Shown here in pieces: positions 10,661 through 21,379 of a DNA stretch of 64,000 nt. Under the pieces are notes generated by a model. The model ran no database searches and had not been told where the DNA came from. It saw only the letters and a list, made by a program, of their open reading frames with translations. This stretch comes from Rhodococcus sp. ARC_M6 (lineage in GTDB: Bacteria; Actinomycetota; Actinomycetes; Mycobacteriales; Mycobacteriaceae): NCBI RefSeq assembly GCF_022810305.1, contig NZ_JALGQH010000006.1, positions 124,001-188,000 of the forward strand, given 5' to 3'. Within the stretch, counting starts at the first letter, position 1, and every line of letters begins with the position of its first letter. The position numbers and the translations under genes are program-made.

Positions 10661-12210
10661 TGCGTGTTTCCGGCGTCGCTCACTGATCCGGGTGGCTGAT
10701 CGGCCAGCTCCGCGACGGCTGCCGCAAAACTGTTGCCTCGATGGCCGTAGCTGTCGAACATGTCCAACGACGCAGCTGCGGGTGCCAAGACCACCGCACT
10801 GCCGGGCTGTACCGATACCACTGCCAACGCCGCGGCCTCGCCGACCACGGCCGCCATCACCGCATCCGCGTCGGATCCCGAAGGCAATGTCACGAACTTC
10901 GTCGACGAGCAGTGAATTTTGTTCACCTCTGCATCGTCCTCCGTCCCCACACGGACGACGGGGACCTCGGGCGCGTGTCGCGACAACGCCTGCTCGATCT
11001 CACCGGCATCACTTCCCAGCAGCACTGCGCCGGCTAGCCTGCTGCCGACCTCAGCCACCAACTCGTCGACACTGGCACCCTTGAGCAGTCCACCGGCAAT
11101 CCACACCACACGTTCGTGCGCCAGGATCGACGGCCGGGCGGCATGCGGATTGGTCGCCTTGGAATCGTCGACGAAGACCACAGAACCGACCGTGCCGACA
11201 ACTGCGCCACGATGCGGTCCTACCTGATGAGCTGCCAACCCAGCTCGAACGGCGCCGGCACCGATCCCGACAGCCCGGGCAAGCGCGGCAGCGGCCAGTG
11301 CGTCCATGATCCCGGCCGGACCGGGCGGATCGATATCCACAGCCTCGGCCAGTTGCACGCCGGCCCCGAATGCGTTGTCGACGAGAAACCCGTCTGCAAC
11401 ACCCAACTCTCCGTCTGCCGGAGCACCCAATCGGAATCCCACGACGACGTCGGCCGAAGCAGCACGGCCCAATTTCGCGGCAATGGCGTCGTCAAGCCCG
11501 ACGACCGCGACCTTGCCACTGAGCGCCCGTGCCTTCGCCTCGGCATACGCGGCCATGCCGCCGTGCCAATCCAGGTGGTCTTCAGCGACATTGAGAACTA
11601 CGCCGGCATCAGGGCGCACCGAAGGGGCCCAGTGCAATTGGAACGACGACAGCTCAACGGCCAGGTAGTCGACGCGAGGCGACGTATCCTTCAACGCTTC
11701 CAACACCGGCAGACCGATATTGCCGCATGCGCGCCCTTCGAGACCTGCAGCGTCCAGAATCGAGGCGAGCATCGACGTTGTTGTCGTCTTGCCGTTGGTT
11801 CCCGTGACGACGAGCCACTTTCGCGGCGGTCCGTACAGACCGCAGTGATCGACCCGCCACGACAAATCGACGTCGCCCCAGATCGGAATTCCGTGACCGG
11901 CGGCTGCCGCAAGAATCGGCGCGTCCGGCCGGAAACCTGGACTCGTCACGACGAGCGCATACTGCTTGATCAAATTCTGATCTGCCTCGATCGAGGCGGT
12001 GGTGACCGTATCGGCACCGAGTTCGGCACAACGATCTGCAAAATCCAGCGTGGAATCGGCGACCGTCACCACGGCGCCGAGGGCTACCAGCGGTTCGATG
12101 GTCGCCTGGCCGGAGACTCGGCCACCGGCAACCAATACTCTTTGTCCGCGAAGCCAACTCAGATCGTTCATTGACTCCCCAGAGTTGGTCGAGTCCACAG
12201 AGTTGGTCAC
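10657..12210 (-). CDS. murD: MurD, UDP-N-acetylmuramoylalanine-D-glutamate ligase
   Basis: A Mur ligase adding D-Glu. It shows [17 protein letters not shown] at the nucleotide-binding N-terminus, the ATP loop [26 protein letters not shown], and [18 protein letters not shown] in the ligase domain. The frame is open further upstream. The GTG at 12210 is chosen because GGAGG lies 6-8 nt upstream, which gives 517 residues with an unusual [12 protein letters not shown] leader. The ATG at 12171 (504 residues) fits the family N-terminus better but has a closer, weaker Shine-Dalgarno. It overlaps ftsW by 4 nt. Confidence 0.93.
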   Translation of the reverse strand: MTNSVDSTNSGESMNDLSWLRGQRVLVAGGRVSGQATIEPLVALGAVVTVADSTLDFADRCAELGADTVTTASIEADQNLIKQYALVVTSPGFRPDAPILAAAAGHGIPIWGDVDLSWRVDHCGLYGPPRKWLVVTGTNGKTTTTSMLASILDAAGLEGRACGNIGLPVLEALKDTSPRVDYLAVELSSFQLHWAPSVRPDAGVVLNVAEDHLDWHGGMAAYAEAKARALSGKVAVVGLDDAIAAKLGRAASADVVVGFRLGAPADGELGVADGFLVDNAFGAGVQLAEAVDIDPPGPAGIMDALAAAALARAVGIGAGAVRAGLAAHQVGPHRGAVVGTVGSVVFVDDSKATNPHAARPSILAHERVVWIAGGLLKGASVDELVAEVGSRLAGAVLLGSDAGEIEQALSRHAPEVPVVRVGTEDDAEVNKIHCSSTKFVTLPSGSDADAVMAAVVGEAAALAVVSVQPGSAVVLAPAAASLDMFDSYGHRGNSFAAAVAELADQPPGSVSDAGNTQ

Positions 12211-12212
12211 GG

Positions 12213-13295
12213 TCAGCCTCCGATGGCTGCGAGGAACTCGCTGTAGAAGAGCGCCAACCCGATTGCCGACGCGATTGCGGCCAGCAACCAGAATCTGATG
12301 ATGACCGTGGTTTCCGCCCACCCGGCAAGCTCGAAGTGATGGTGGAACGGAGCCATTCGGAAGACCCTTCGGCGACTGGACTTGAATACCGCTACCTGGA
12401 TCACCACCGATGCGGCCTCAGCGACGAACAGTGCGCCGATGACAACCATCAACAATTCGGTGTTCGTGGTGATCGACAGTCCGGCAAGCATGCCGCCGAG
12501 TGCCAGCGAACCGGTGTCCCCCATGAAGATCTTGGCCGGGGCCGCGTTCCACCACAGGAACCCGATGCACGCACCCGCGCCGGCAGCACAGATCAACGCA
12601 AGGTCGAGCGGGTCACGAACGTCGTAGCAGCCCTTGACCGGACTGGTCTCGCACGAATTTCGGAACTGCCAGAAGGTGATGATGACGTACGCGCCGAGAA
12701 CGAAACTCATTGCTCCCGCGGCCAGTCCGTCCAGACCGTCGGTGAGGTTGACCGCGTTGGACCAGGCACTGACCAGCAGGTAACAGAACGCGATGAACAC
12801 GACGGAACCGAGAGATACCGTCGCAATGTCACGAACGTAAGACAGATGAACGCTGCCCGGAGTCAAGCCGTCGGCACCGCGGAACTGCAACGCGAGGATG
12901 CCGAAGATCACTGCGGCGACAAACTGTCCGACGAGCTTGGCCGTCTTGTTCAGCCCGAGGTTGCGTTGCTTGCGAATCTTGATGAAATCGTCGAGGAACC
13001 CGACACCACCGAGCGCCGTGGTCAGGCCGAGAACAAGTAGCCCCGACGCCGACGGTCCACTCGCCCCGTCGATACCCATTCCGATGAGGTGAGTGCCGAA
13101 GTAGCCCGCCCAGATTCCGGCGAGGATCGCGACACCGCCCATCGTCGGGGTTCCACGCTTCGCCTGGTGACTGGCCGGGCCTTCGGTCCGGATCTCCTGA
13201 CCGAATCCCTGTTTGGCGAACGCTTTGATCAGAATCGGGGTGAGCATGATCGAGACCGCGAGCGATATGCCGGCGGCCAGCAGAATTTGAATCAC
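12213..13295 (-). CDS. mraY: MraY, phospho-MurNAc-pentapeptide translocase
   Basis: A 360-residue integral membrane enzyme of about ten helices that transfers phospho-MurNAc-pentapeptide to undecaprenyl phosphate to form lipid I. Motifs: [11 protein letters not shown], the catalytic Asp-rich [26 protein letters not shown], and the HHH segment [16 protein letters not shown] Cys-containing loop around [12 protein letters not shown] lies before [10 protein letters not shown]. The start overlaps the murF stop by 4 nt. Confidence 0.97.
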   Translation of the reverse strand: MIQILLAAGISLAVSIMLTPILIKAFAKQGFGQEIRTEGPASHQAKRGTPTMGGVAILAGIWAGYFGTHLIGMGIDGASGPSASGLLVLGLTTALGGVGFLDDFIKIRKQRNLGLNKTAKLVGQFVAAVIFGILALQFRGADGLTPGSVHLSYVRDIATVSLGSVVFIAFCYLLVSAWSNAVNLTDGLDGLAAGAMSFVLGAYVIITFWQFRNSCETSPVKGCYDVRDPLDLALICAAGAGACIGFLWWNAAPAKIFMGDTGSLALGGMLAGLSITTNTELLMVVIGALFVAEAASVVIQVAVFKSSRRRVFRMAPFHHHFELAGWAETTVIIRFWLLAAIASAIGLALFYSEFLAAIGG

Positions 13296-14791
13296 TCCGA
13301 CACCTGCTTCTGCGCCAGAACCGCCTCGGCCACTGTCCAGAGACCGATCGACTGAGATGCCTTGACCAACACCAGGTCACCGGGCGCAAGTTCCGATTCG
13401 AGGATCGCCACGGCAGCCGCGGCGTCGGGGACCACTACGGACTCGTCGCCCCAGGAACCCTCCATCACGGCGCCCTGATTCATCGCGCGAGCCGTACGAC
13501 CGGTGCCGACCACGATCAGCTTGCTGACATCGAGACGCACGGCGAGCCTGCCGATCGCATCGTGTTCGATCACGGATTCGGGGCCGAGTTCTGCCATCTC
13601 GCCGAGCACTGCCCAGCTTCGACGGCCGAAGTGTCGATCCGAGCGCGCCATCGACACCAGAGCCTTGAGCGCAGCGCGCATCGACTCCGGGTTGGCGTTG
13701 TAGCTGTCGTTGATGACGGTGACGCCGTCACTGCGGTCGGTGACCTCCATGCGCCGGGCCGACGCTGCCTTGGTGTCTTCGAGGATGCGAGCGATATCCG
13801 CGACCGAGACGCCGTTTTCCAGGGCTACCGCTGCAGCAGCGAGCGCATTTCCGACCTGATGTTCGCCGTGGACGGCCAGACGGATTCGCGCCGTACCCTG
13901 GTCCGAATTCAGCGTGAAGCTCGCTCGGGCTTGATCGTCGACCGTCACGTCCGTTGCCCGCACGTGGGCACCTTCGGATTGGCCGACCAGCACCACACGC
14001 GCATCGGTACGGGACGCCATGGCCGCGACCATACGATCATCGGCGTTGAGAATCGCGACACCACCGTCGGATGCGGACGGAAGAGCTTCTACCAGTTCAC
14101 CTTTTGTGGTCGCGATGGCTTCTCGGGAGCCGAACTCACCGAGGTGCGCGGTACCCACATTCAAGACGACACCGATCTTGGGCGGTGCGATCTGTGCCAA
14201 TTCCGCGATGTGTCCGAGACCCCGGGCCGACATTTCCAGCACCAGAAAGTCTGTTTGCTCGTCGGCGCGCAACGCGGTCCACGGGTGTCCCAATTCGTTG
14301 TTGAACGAACCCGGCGGGGCGACAACCTCACCGGACCCGCGCAATACTGCGGCAACAAGATCCTTGGTGGACGTCTTCCCGGCGGAACCGGTGATTCCGA
14401 CGACGGTCAGACCGTTCTCGGCCGACAACGTGTCGACGACTGCTCGCGCCAGCAAGCCCAGCGCGCGCAGCACCGCCGCACCACTGCCGTCCGCGTCATG
14501 TTCGAGAGCCATCACCGCACTCGGACCGGTGGACGCTTGTCGTGCCACCACGATTGCCGGCACTCCCACCGGCCGGGCTGCCAACACCGCCACTGCGCCG
14601 GCCGCGACTGCCGCACCGGCGTGCTCGTGACCGTCGACGCGGGCTCCGGGCAGCGCCAGAAAGAGTCCGCCCGGACCTATTCTGCGAGAATCGAATTCGA
14701 CGGTCCCCGTCACAGTCGCCGACGGATCGTCGACGTCGTGCAGGGTTCCTCCGACGATCTCGGCAATCCGAGAGAGCGTCATCGGGATCAT
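13292..14791 (-). CDS. murF: MurF, UDP-MurNAc-tripeptide-D-Ala-D-Ala ligase
   Basis: A 499-residue Mur ligase that adds D-Ala-D-Ala. It has the MurF-type N-terminal domain ([17 protein letters not shown]), the ATP loop [15 protein letters not shown] (about 132-146), [12 protein letters not shown] and [17 protein letters not shown] in the C-terminal part. The ATG start overlaps the murE stop and the end overlaps mraY, 4 nt each. Confidence 0.96.
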   Translation of the reverse strand: MIPMTLSRIAEIVGGTLHDVDDPSATVTGTVEFDSRRIGPGGLFLALPGARVDGHEHAGAAVAAGAVAVLAARPVGVPAIVVARQASTGPSAVMALEHDADGSGAAVLRALGLLARAVVDTLSAENGLTVVGITGSAGKTSTKDLVAAVLRGSGEVVAPPGSFNNELGHPWTALRADEQTDFLVLEMSARGLGHIAELAQIAPPKIGVVLNVGTAHLGEFGSREAIATTKGELVEALPSASDGGVAILNADDRMVAAMASRTDARVVLVGQSEGAHVRATDVTVDDQARASFTLNSDQGTARIRLAVHGEHQVGNALAAAAVALENGVSVADIARILEDTKAASARRMEVTDRSDGVTVINDSYNANPESMRAALKALVSMARSDRHFGRRSWAVLGEMAELGPESVIEHDAIGRLAVRLDVSKLIVVGTGRTARAMNQGAVMEGSWGDESVVVPDAAAAVAILESELAPGDLVLVKASQSIGLWTVAEAVLAQKQVSE

Positions 14792-16467
14792 TTCTTGCCT
14801 CCATGTGCTGTGTTGACGACGATCCGGTCGATCATCTCGCCCAGCACCTCGCGGTCATCGAAAGGATGCTTGACCCCGTCGATTTCCTGACCAGTTTCGT
14901 GACCTTTACCGGCCACCAGTACTACGTCGCCGGGCTGTGCCCAACGAACAGCTTGTTCGATCGCCTCGGCGCGATCCCCCACCTCGAGCACCACCCCTCG
15001 CTCGGATTCCGGAACCGCCAGCGCACCCGCCATCACTGCGGCGCGAATTGTAGCGGGCACTTCAGTCCTCGGATTGTCGTCCGTGACGATCAGTAGATCG
15101 CTGCCGCGCGCGCTCGCTTCACCCATGAGCGCACGCTTGCCGGAATCTCGGTCGCCACCGGCACCGACAACGACCCCGACTCGACCGGAGACCTGATTTC
15201 GCAGCGTCGCAATGACCGCTTCCAGCGCAGCGGGCTTGTGCGCGTAGTCGACGACGGCGAGGAATCCTTGGCCACGATCGATGCGCTGGACGCGGCCGGG
15301 AACATCCACTACTCCCACTGCCGCTACTGCCGCAGACAGATCGATATCGGCGGCAACGCAAATGGTCAGCGCGAGGGCAGCATTCGCAACGTTGTATCGC
15401 CCGGGCAGCCGCAACGACACCGGCGAGGACTGCCCATCCGGTCCCATCAGATCGAAAGTCTGCGAACCGTCGACGGCAACCTCGACCGATCCGACATTCC
15501 AATCGGCGTCGGACTCGGAAGTCGACACTGTAGTCAGAGCATCGGCGGATACGAGTTCCGCCATCCGGCGACCCCAGACATCATCGACGCAGATGACGGA
15601 ACGGTCGGCCCGAACAGTCGACTGCGGATCGAACAGTCGAGCTTTTGCCTCGAAGTACTCTTCGAAATCTCGGTGAAAGTCCAGGTGGTCCTGTGAAAGA
15701 TTGGTGAATGCGCCGATGTCGAAGCGGATACCGTCGACGCGCCCGAGCGAAAGAGCGTGACTCGACACTTCCATCACGACGGTGTCGATACCCTGCTCCG
15801 CCATGACGGCGAACAACGCATGCAGCTGCGGCGCTTCCGGCGTGGTGAGGGCGCTCGGCACGTGGCGTCCGTCGATCCGGGTCTCGATAGTTCCCACCAA
15901 GCCCGGCTTACGCCCGGCGCCGGCCAGCGCAGCTTCGAGCAAATATGACGTCGTGGTCTTACCCGACGTCCCGGTAATGCCGATGACCTGCATTTTCTCC
16001 GACGGTCGGCCGTAAATTTCGGCCGAAATCTCGCCGAGCACGTCACGCGGCTTCGGATGCACCAAAATTCTCACGGGCCGGTCGATCTTCGGGGCAGATG
16101 CGCGAAGCACACCCAGCCCGGCTTCGTCCGTCAAGATCGCGGCAGCTCCGCGAGCAAGTGCATCTCCGGCGAACTCGGCGCCGTGCGAGCGAGCACCCGG
16201 CAACGCCGCAAACAGATCTCCCGGCACAATTCCCTGAGCCCGCAGATCAACGCCGGAGACGACGTCGACTGCCGTCGCGGCGCCCATCCACTCGACATGA
16301 AGCCAGTCGAGGCGGGCCCCGGACAACTCCGCCAGAACTGCAATGTCCGTGTTGATCGGGTGAGCCGGTCGTGCACTCTGCGCAACACCAGGCTGTGATG
16401 ATGCGGAAGAATCCGACGACGGCGACGAAGGTTCCGACGACGATTGCGAACTGTTCGGCACTGTCAC
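14788..16467 (-). CDS. murE: MurE, UDP-MurNAc-L-Ala-D-Glu:meso-DAP ligase
   Basis: A Mur ligase, 559 residues from the GTG at 16467, that adds the third stem-peptide residue. The DNPR motif (within VTDDNPRTEVP) is the signature for meso-diaminopimelate as substrate. It also shows GITGTSGKTTTSYLLEAAL and the LSQDHLDFHRDFEEYFEAK segment. The start is chosen because AGGAG stands 4-5 nt upstream; the frame is open to 16521. A Ser/Pro/Glu-rich low-complexity N-terminus of about 30 residues precedes the Mur domain. Overlaps murF by 4 nt. Confidence 0.94.
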   Translation of the reverse strand: MTVPNSSQSSSEPSSPSSDSSASSQPGVAQSARPAHPINTDIAVLAELSGARLDWLHVEWMGAATAVDVVSGVDLRAQGIVPGDLFAALPGARSHGAEFAGDALARGAAAILTDEAGLGVLRASAPKIDRPVRILVHPKPRDVLGEISAEIYGRPSEKMQVIGITGTSGKTTTSYLLEAALAGAGRKPGLVGTIETRIDGRHVPSALTTPEAPQLHALFAVMAEQGIDTVVMEVSSHALSLGRVDGIRFDIGAFTNLSQDHLDFHRDFEEYFEAKARLFDPQSTVRADRSVICVDDVWGRRMAELVSADALTTVSTSESDADWNVGSVEVAVDGSQTFDLMGPDGQSSPVSLRLPGRYNVANAALALTICVAADIDLSAAVAAVGVVDVPGRVQRIDRGQGFLAVVDYAHKPAALEAVIATLRNQVSGRVGVVVGAGGDRDSGKRALMGEASARGSDLLIVTDDNPRTEVPATIRAAVMAGALAVPESERGVVLEVGDRAEAIEQAVRWAQPGDVVLVAGKGHETGQEIDGVKHPFDDREVLGEMIDRIVVNTAHGGKK

Positions 16468-16593
16468 TCGGCTCCTGGCAATTGTCGTTGGTCGAAAGGC
16501 AGCCGCAGGATCCTGAAACAAGAAAACTGCGACGTCTGAGATTACCGTGCGCGGGAACCGACCAAGACCGCGTCGATCATGATTCCCACACCA

Positions 16594-18510
16594 TCAGTCT
16601 GCCTGCAGCACCAACTTACGACCCGGATCCGGAGACATCGGAACGCTGTCACGCTGCAGCATCCACGAGGCAATGTTGTGGAACAGCGGTGCTGCGGACT
16701 GTCCGCCTCCACCGTCGACGCCCCGCACGGGAGCGTCGAGCATGATTCCGATCACGAAACGCGGATTGTCTGCCGGAGCAATTCCGGCAAACGTGATCCA
16801 GTAGTTGGAGTTGGAGTAGCACTTGCACGCCGGATCAATCTGCTGCGCGGTGCCGGTCTTGCCGCTGACCTGGTAACCCTCGACTCCGGCGGCCACACCC
16901 GTTCCGCGCTGATCTCCGGTGTCGTCCTGGGTAACCGAGCGGAACATGTCACGAACCGTTGCCGCAGTTTCCGGACTAACCACCTCGATACCCTCAGGTT
17001 GCGGCACCTCGGTCCGCTCTCCCGACGAGTTCTCGGTGGACTTGACGATCCGCGGTGGGATTCGCACGCCGTCGTTAGCAATCGCCTGGTACATGCCGGT
17101 CATCTGCAACAACGTCATCGACAGTCCCTGGCCGATCGGGAGGTTGGCAAAGGTACCGCCGGACCACTGGTCACGATCGGGCACAAGGCCGGCACTCTCA
17201 TCGGGAAGCCCGACCTCGCTGCGCTGCCCCAGACCGAACTTGTCGAGCATGTCGGCAAAACGATCCTCGCCGACGCGCTGCGCCAACATCAGCGTTCCGA
17301 CGTTGGAGGACTTTCCGAACACACCGGTGGACGTATAGGGAGCAACCCCATGGTCCCACGCGTCCTTCACGGTAGCGCCGGACATCGTGATGCTGCCCGG
17401 AACCTGCAAAACCTCGTCCGGTGTGGTCAGTCCGTCCTCGATGGCCGCTGCCGCCGTGATGATCTTGTTCACAGAGCCGGGTTCGAAGGGGCTCGTGACC
17501 GACAGATTGCCGGTCTCGACCGACTTCAGATTGTTTTCGAGACCGATCCCGGGGTTGAACGTGTTGTCGTTGGCCATCGCGAGAACCTGCCCGGTGGGGA
17601 CGTCCTGGACTACAACCGAAACGTTCTTCGCGCCGGACTTGTCCTTGGCGATCTGTACCTGCTGTTGCACGAAGAACTGCAAATCGGAATCGATCGTGAG
17701 TTGAACTCCCGAACCGTTGACGGCGGGCTGCTTGTCGCGCCAACTGCCCGGAATCACGGCTCCGTCGCTGCCGCGGTCATACGTTTGGGAACCGTCGATA
17801 CCGGCCAGAGTCGAATCCATCGAAGACTCCAGACCCAGAAGTCCGTGCCCGTCCCACCCGGTTGCACCGACCATGTTGGCTGCCAGGGACCCACCCGGGT
17901 ACTCGCGAATATCTTGACGTTCGACGCCGACCTCACGGAAACTGTCCGAAATCTCCGCAGCGACAGCAGGATCGACGCTTCGCGCCAAGTACACAAACGT
18001 CTCCTCGCTTTTCATCTTCGCGAGAACGTCTTTTTCGGGAGCCTCATCGCCCAGCTTCGCGTGAACGCCGGCGGCGATCTCAGCAAGCCGATCCGCGACC
18101 TCGGGCGGCTGTTTGTCGACAGCGACGCCCTCCTCGATGCTCTTGGCCCGGGCTTCTTCCAACTCGGCGCGCACGGCTTTCGGTTGGAAGGTAAGAGCTT
18201 TCGCCTCCATCGTGAAGGCGAGAGGATTACCGTTGCGGTCTGTTATCGATCCCCGCACCGCCGGATCGATCTGTGTTGTCGTTCGCTGGTTGGCTGACTC
18301 GGCAGCCAGGCTCGGCGCGTCGACGCCCTGAATCCACAAGAGCTGCAACGCCGCAACCGCAAGCGCACCACACATGGTGATGCGCCCGACTCGCTGACGA
18401 AACGGGAAGCCGGCAGTTTTGGACGAGCGTGCACGCTTCCGGTTCATCGGCGCGGAAGGACGCCTACCCGAATCCCGCCGAGGGTCGTCGTACTCGGAGT
18501 TGCGATTCAC
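16594..18510 (-). CDS. ftsI: FtsI/PbpB, septal class B penicillin-binding protein
   Basis: A 638-residue DD-transpeptidase that crosslinks septal peptidoglycan. An Arg/Lys-rich cytoplasmic N-terminus and one membrane helix (about 43-62) lead to the PBP dimerisation domain and the transpeptidase domain. The catalytic serine is in EPGSVNK, followed by SSN in GKSSNVGTLM and the KTG in VSGKTGTAQQID. A DPACKCYSNSNY insertion with two cysteines follows KTG. The GTG start overlaps the ftsL-like stop by 4 nt. Confidence 0.96.
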   Translation of the reverse strand: MNRNSEYDDPRRDSGRRPSAPMNRKRARSSKTAGFPFRQRVGRITMCGALAVAALQLLWIQGVDAPSLAAESANQRTTTQIDPAVRGSITDRNGNPLAFTMEAKALTFQPKAVRAELEEARAKSIEEGVAVDKQPPEVADRLAEIAAGVHAKLGDEAPEKDVLAKMKSEETFVYLARSVDPAVAAEISDSFREVGVERQDIREYPGGSLAANMVGATGWDGHGLLGLESSMDSTLAGIDGSQTYDRGSDGAVIPGSWRDKQPAVNGSGVQLTIDSDLQFFVQQQVQIAKDKSGAKNVSVVVQDVPTGQVLAMANDNTFNPGIGLENNLKSVETGNLSVTSPFEPGSVNKIITAAAAIEDGLTTPDEVLQVPGSITMSGATVKDAWDHGVAPYTSTGVFGKSSNVGTLMLAQRVGEDRFADMLDKFGLGQRSEVGLPDESAGLVPDRDQWSGGTFANLPIGQGLSMTLLQMTGMYQAIANDGVRIPPRIVKSTENSSGERTEVPQPEGIEVVSPETAATVRDMFRSVTQDDTGDQRGTGVAAGVEGYQVSGKTGTAQQIDPACKCYSNSNYWITFAGIAPADNPRFVIGIMLDAPVRGVDGGGGQSAAPLFHNIASWMLQRDSVPMSPDPGRKLVLQAD

Positions 18511-19202
18511 CGACGATCCTCGGTCGGTGTCGGCACCGCCGCCGATGTCGACGGCGCCGGCGCAGAGGTCACCGCAACCAATTGTTCACCGTGAGCAAGG
18601 TTTTGCGGGTTGTTGGGTACTCCTGGCGTTGCGGTCGGTGGAACCGGAACCGTTGTTTTCGGTGTCGTTGTCGGAGCCGTCCTCGGCGCCGTCGGTGTGG
18701 GTACCGGCGCCACTACGGGAGCGTCGAGTGGCGGCATGGGCGCTGCGCTTGCCGGCGCGGGTGTGCCGACAACTTCGACGGTTCCGTCCGGATGCACAAC
18801 AAGCCGAGCCGGATCCTTTGCCGGGACCATTCCGAGAGCACTTGCCGCGTTGGCAAGCTCCGGTGCCGAATTACGCGATTGGTAGTCCCGCTCGAGTGCA
18901 GCCTTCTGCTCCACCAAAGACTGATTGAATGCGCGGGCATCGCTCAGCTGATAGGAGTCTTCGGCGGACCTGGTTGTCAGGAGCAGCGTCACTGCAAGAC
19001 CGATCGAGAACAATCCGATGATGGAGGCAACAAACGGAATTCGCGCTTTGAACTCTCCTCCGCGAGAGCTCGAAAAGCCGGATTCGCTGGCCGTCGACGT
19101 GCGTCCGACCGTTCGGGCCATTCGCTTGTCGTAGGCACGCTGCGCTGCACCGGAACGACGCTTCTGCGAAGAATCGTCCCCACTGATTCCCTGAGTCGTC
19201 AT
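18507..19202 (-). CDS. FtsL-like division protein (Rv2164c type)
   Basis: A 231-residue bitopic protein in the FtsL position between rsmH and ftsI. Order: hydrophilic N-terminus, one transmembrane helix (about 55-77, [19 protein letters not shown]), a short coiled-coil region with [20 protein letters not shown], then [25 protein letters not shown] (the FtsL-type end) and a long Pro/Thr/Ala-rich extracytoplasmic tail of about 80 residues. FtsL activates the FtsW-FtsI synthase. The assignment rests on topology and position since FtsL is poorly conserved. Overlaps rsmH and ftsI by 4 nt. Confidence 0.85.
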   Translation of the reverse strand: MTTQGISGDDSSQKRRSGAAQRAYDKRMARTVGRTSTASESGFSSSRGGEFKARIPFVASIIGLFSIGLAVTLLLTTRSAEDSYQLSDARAFNQSLVEQKAALERDYQSRNSAPELANAASALGMVPAKDPARLVVHPDGTVEVVGTPAPASAAPMPPLDAPVVAPVPTPTAPRTAPTTTPKTTVPVPPTATPGVPNNPQNLAHGEQLVAVTSAPAPSTSAAVPTPTEDRR

Positions 19203-20212
19203 GCCCGCCTCCTGGCAATACGTTCGGCTGCTCGCAATCGCACGGGCGCCGATCGTGGGTTCTCTTCGATTTCCTGCTCCGACGCTCGCTCAGCACCGCG
19301 GGTCAGAATCTTGAACTCCGGCCCCATTCCGGGAAGCTCGACCGGAAGCCCCTCGGGGCTGGTCGACTTGGAGCGAGGAACCAACTCCGCCTTGACAACT
19401 CGATCCTCGAGCGACTGATACGACATGAAGACCACGCGGCCGCCGACGGCCAGAGCTTCCAAGCCCGCGGGAACTGCTGCGCGCAAAGAATCCAACTCGG
19501 CGTTGACCTCGATCCGCAGAGCTTGGAACGTGCGCTTGGCGGGGTGCCCACCCGTACGACGGGTGGCTGCGGGGATTGCTCGATACAACAACTCGACCAG
19601 AGCCGCACTGGTTGTGAACGGCTCCTTCTCGCGCTGCCGAAGTACCTCGGAGGCAATCTTTCCCGCGAAGCGTTCTTCGCCGTATGTACTCAGGATTCGA
19701 GCAAGATCACCATGACTGTAGGTGTTGAGAACCTCGGCCGCGGTGAGCCCGACTGTCTGATCCATCCGCATGTCCAACGGCGCATCGATAGAGTAGGCGA
19801 ACCCTCGATCAGCCTCGTCCAACTGCATGGAAGACACGCCGAGGTCGAAGAGGATCGCGTGAACCGACTCCGTGGCGGGAAGGCCCGCCTCTTCGAGTGC
19901 GTCTTCGATCCCGTCATAGGTGGTGTGCACGAACGTCGTTCGATCCGCAAAGGGCGCAAGTCGCTCGGCAGCGATCCGCAGCGCGTTGGTATCACGATCG
20001 AGACCGATCAGGTGTAGTCCCGGGTACTTGCCGAGAAAAAACTCGGAATGTCCACCGAGACCGAGTGTCGCGTCGATCATGACCGCACCAGCGCCGCCGT
20101 CACCGACAGCGGTGATGGCGGGGCCGAGAAGATCGTCAGCGCGATGCAACAGAACAGGAACGTGCGCGAAGCCGTCGGCGTCCGAGGGTTCGTTCACCTC
20201 GCGATCAACCAT
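19199..20212 (-). CDS. rsmH: RsmH (MraW), 16S rRNA m4C1402 methyltransferase
   Basis: A 337-residue SAM-dependent methyltransferase acting on 16S rRNA C1402. It shows [13 protein letters not shown], the SAM-binding [45 protein letters not shown] and PLDMRMDQT. The ATG at 20212 is preferred because AGGAGCCGGAGC precedes it; an ATG eight codons upstream (20236) is possible. Its stop overlaps the ftsL-like start by 4 nt. It follows mraZ by about 160 nt. Confidence 0.95.
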   Translation of the reverse strand: MVDREVNEPSDADGFAHVPVLLHRADDLLGPAITAVGDGGAGAVMIDATLGLGGHSEFFLGKYPGLHLIGLDRDTNALRIAAERLAPFADRTTFVHTTYDGIEDALEEAGLPATESVHAILFDLGVSSMQLDEADRGFAYSIDAPLDMRMDQTVGLTAAEVLNTYSHGDLARILSTYGEERFAGKIASEVLRQREKEPFTTSAALVELLYRAIPAATRRTGGHPAKRTFQALRIEVNAELDSLRAAVPAGLEALAVGGRVVFMSYQSLEDRVVKAELVPRSKSTSPEGLPVELPGMGPEFKILTRGAERASEQEIEENPRSAPVRLRAAERIARRRA

Positions 20213-20372
20213 GTTTGCTCCGGCTCCTACTTTCATGATTCCGATGAAGAATGACTATTCGAACCAGCGAATGCTTCGAGGTCCCTGCCCGAAGTAGAAC
20301 CTGGCGCTGGGGAAGTGCGTCAGGGTCTTTCCGGGCAGAGGCCTCGCGGCATTCGCCGTGAACTATCCGCCG

Positions 20373-20804
20373 CTAGACGATCTCACTGAGAGATTCGCCG
20401 TTTGCCTGCGAGTAGTCCTCTTCGTTGTCTCCGAGATACCTCTCCCAGGCTGCAAGATCCCAGATTTCGAGGTAGTCGACAGAGCCGGTCACTACGCATT
20501 CCTTGGAGAGGTTTGCGTAACGCCGATGATCAGCCGAGAGGGTGATTCGCCCCTGGGCATCGGCGTGCTGTTCATCTGTACCAGCTGCGAGAGCGCGAAC
20601 ATACGCCCGTGCTGCCGGATCATTGCGTGGAGCTGCGGCTGCTTTGCGGGCAAGCTTGACGAACTCGTCCCGAGGATAGACAGCAAGGCTGTGATCCTGA
20701 CTTTTGGTGATCATCAACCCTCCTGACAATTCTTCGCGGAACTTTGCCGGCAAGGTGAGCCGGCCTTTGTCATCGAGCTTCGGCGTGAAGGTACCGAGAA
20801 ACAC
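20373..20804 (-). CDS. mraZ: MraZ, transcriptional regulator of the dcw cluster
   Basis: A 143-residue protein with two SpoVT/AbrB-like repeats. The first begins [26 protein letters not shown] and the second contains [16 protein letters not shown] with a paired [23 protein letters not shown]. MraZ proteins bind direct repeats upstream of their own gene and regulate the dcw operon; such repeats are present 137-162 nt upstream of this start. It is the first gene of the cluster. Confidence 0.97.
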   Translation of the reverse strand: MFLGTFTPKLDDKGRLTLPAKFREELSGGLMITKSQDHSLAVYPRDEFVKLARKAAAAPRNDPAARAYVRALAAGTDEQHADAQGRITLSADHRRYANLSKECVVTGSVDYLEIWDLAAWERYLGDNEEDYSQANGESLSEIV

Positions 20805-20941
20805 TCGACACCTCCCGCGAGCTTTGGTCCTTCAAGCTGCAACCTGGAACCTGGAACCAACTTTGAACCAACCCTGAAATTCAGCGTTGGACCGAAACCC
20901 TCCCGATTGGGCGAATTGTGGTCCCAAGCTCTCCGCCCGCA

Positions 20942-20966
20942 CCCACAGTACCCCACTTTCCCCCAC
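20942..20966 (-). promoter_or_regulatory. Probable MraZ operator: three GTGGG repeats at 10-nt steps
   Basis: On the minus strand three GTGGG blocks occur in direct repeat with exactly 10-nt periodicity (plus-strand CCCAC at 20942, 20952 and 20962), upstream of mraZ. MraZ family members bind TGGGN-type direct repeats separated by 5 nt in the mraZ promoter, so this matches in motif, spacing and place. Binding here is inferred. Confidence 0.8.
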
Positions 20967-21236
20967 ACACAAGGAGCAAACGGGCATCCCAGAGTCCGAT
21001 TTGCTGAGTAATAGCAGTTCAAAGTAGGTGGGGGAAGCTGGGGAATATTTCGAGAAGTGTCCCGAACCACACATCCGTTGTTCACCCAAGACTGGCCCGG
21101 CAAACTCTCAAATTGGACAAAAGACCAGCTCAGAATACGGAAATATCAACCATTGCTCCCATGGTCCGAACATGCTTCCATTTCCTCCCTTATCAGGGGA
21201 GGAAAGTGGAGGAGGACCAACGTCCTGTAAATGCAA
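20967..21236. promoter_or_regulatory. Upstream region of mraZ without genes
   Basis: The gene-free stretch between mraZ and the DUF3040 gene covers 20805-21379. Besides the MraZ repeats and the terminator reported separately, it has two plus-strand TGGG blocks 10 nt apart at 21029 and 21039 (opposite orientation to the main operator) and a CCTCCC/GGGAGG inverted repeat near 21184-21202. No convincing small coding region was seen. The mraZ promoter should lie here, but its hexamers could not be fixed by eye. Confidence 0.45.
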
Positions 21237-21269
21237 GGACGGTCGGCAACCAAAGGTTGCCGACCGTCC
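21237..21269 (-). terminator. Terminator downstream of the DUF3040 gene
   Basis: A perfect 15-bp inverted repeat (21237-21251 with 21255-21269) with a 3-nt loop, GC-rich, lying about 110 nt after the stop of the minus-strand DUF3040 gene. On the minus strand it is followed by TTGCATTT, a modest U-tract. It would shield the mraZ promoter from upstream transcription. Confidence 0.7.
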
Positions 21270-21379
21270 CAAATACGTTCGAACATGGGGCCATCGAGAG
21301 CCATCAACTGCTCGCATCACGCGACCACTGAAAGGCTCCCCTGCCGAACCCCAGAGCAGGAAATCGATCTGCTTACGAG

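Noticed and set aside
13562-14890. 442-codon plus-strand frame opposite murF
   Set aside because: Antisense to a complete murF; no domain seen.
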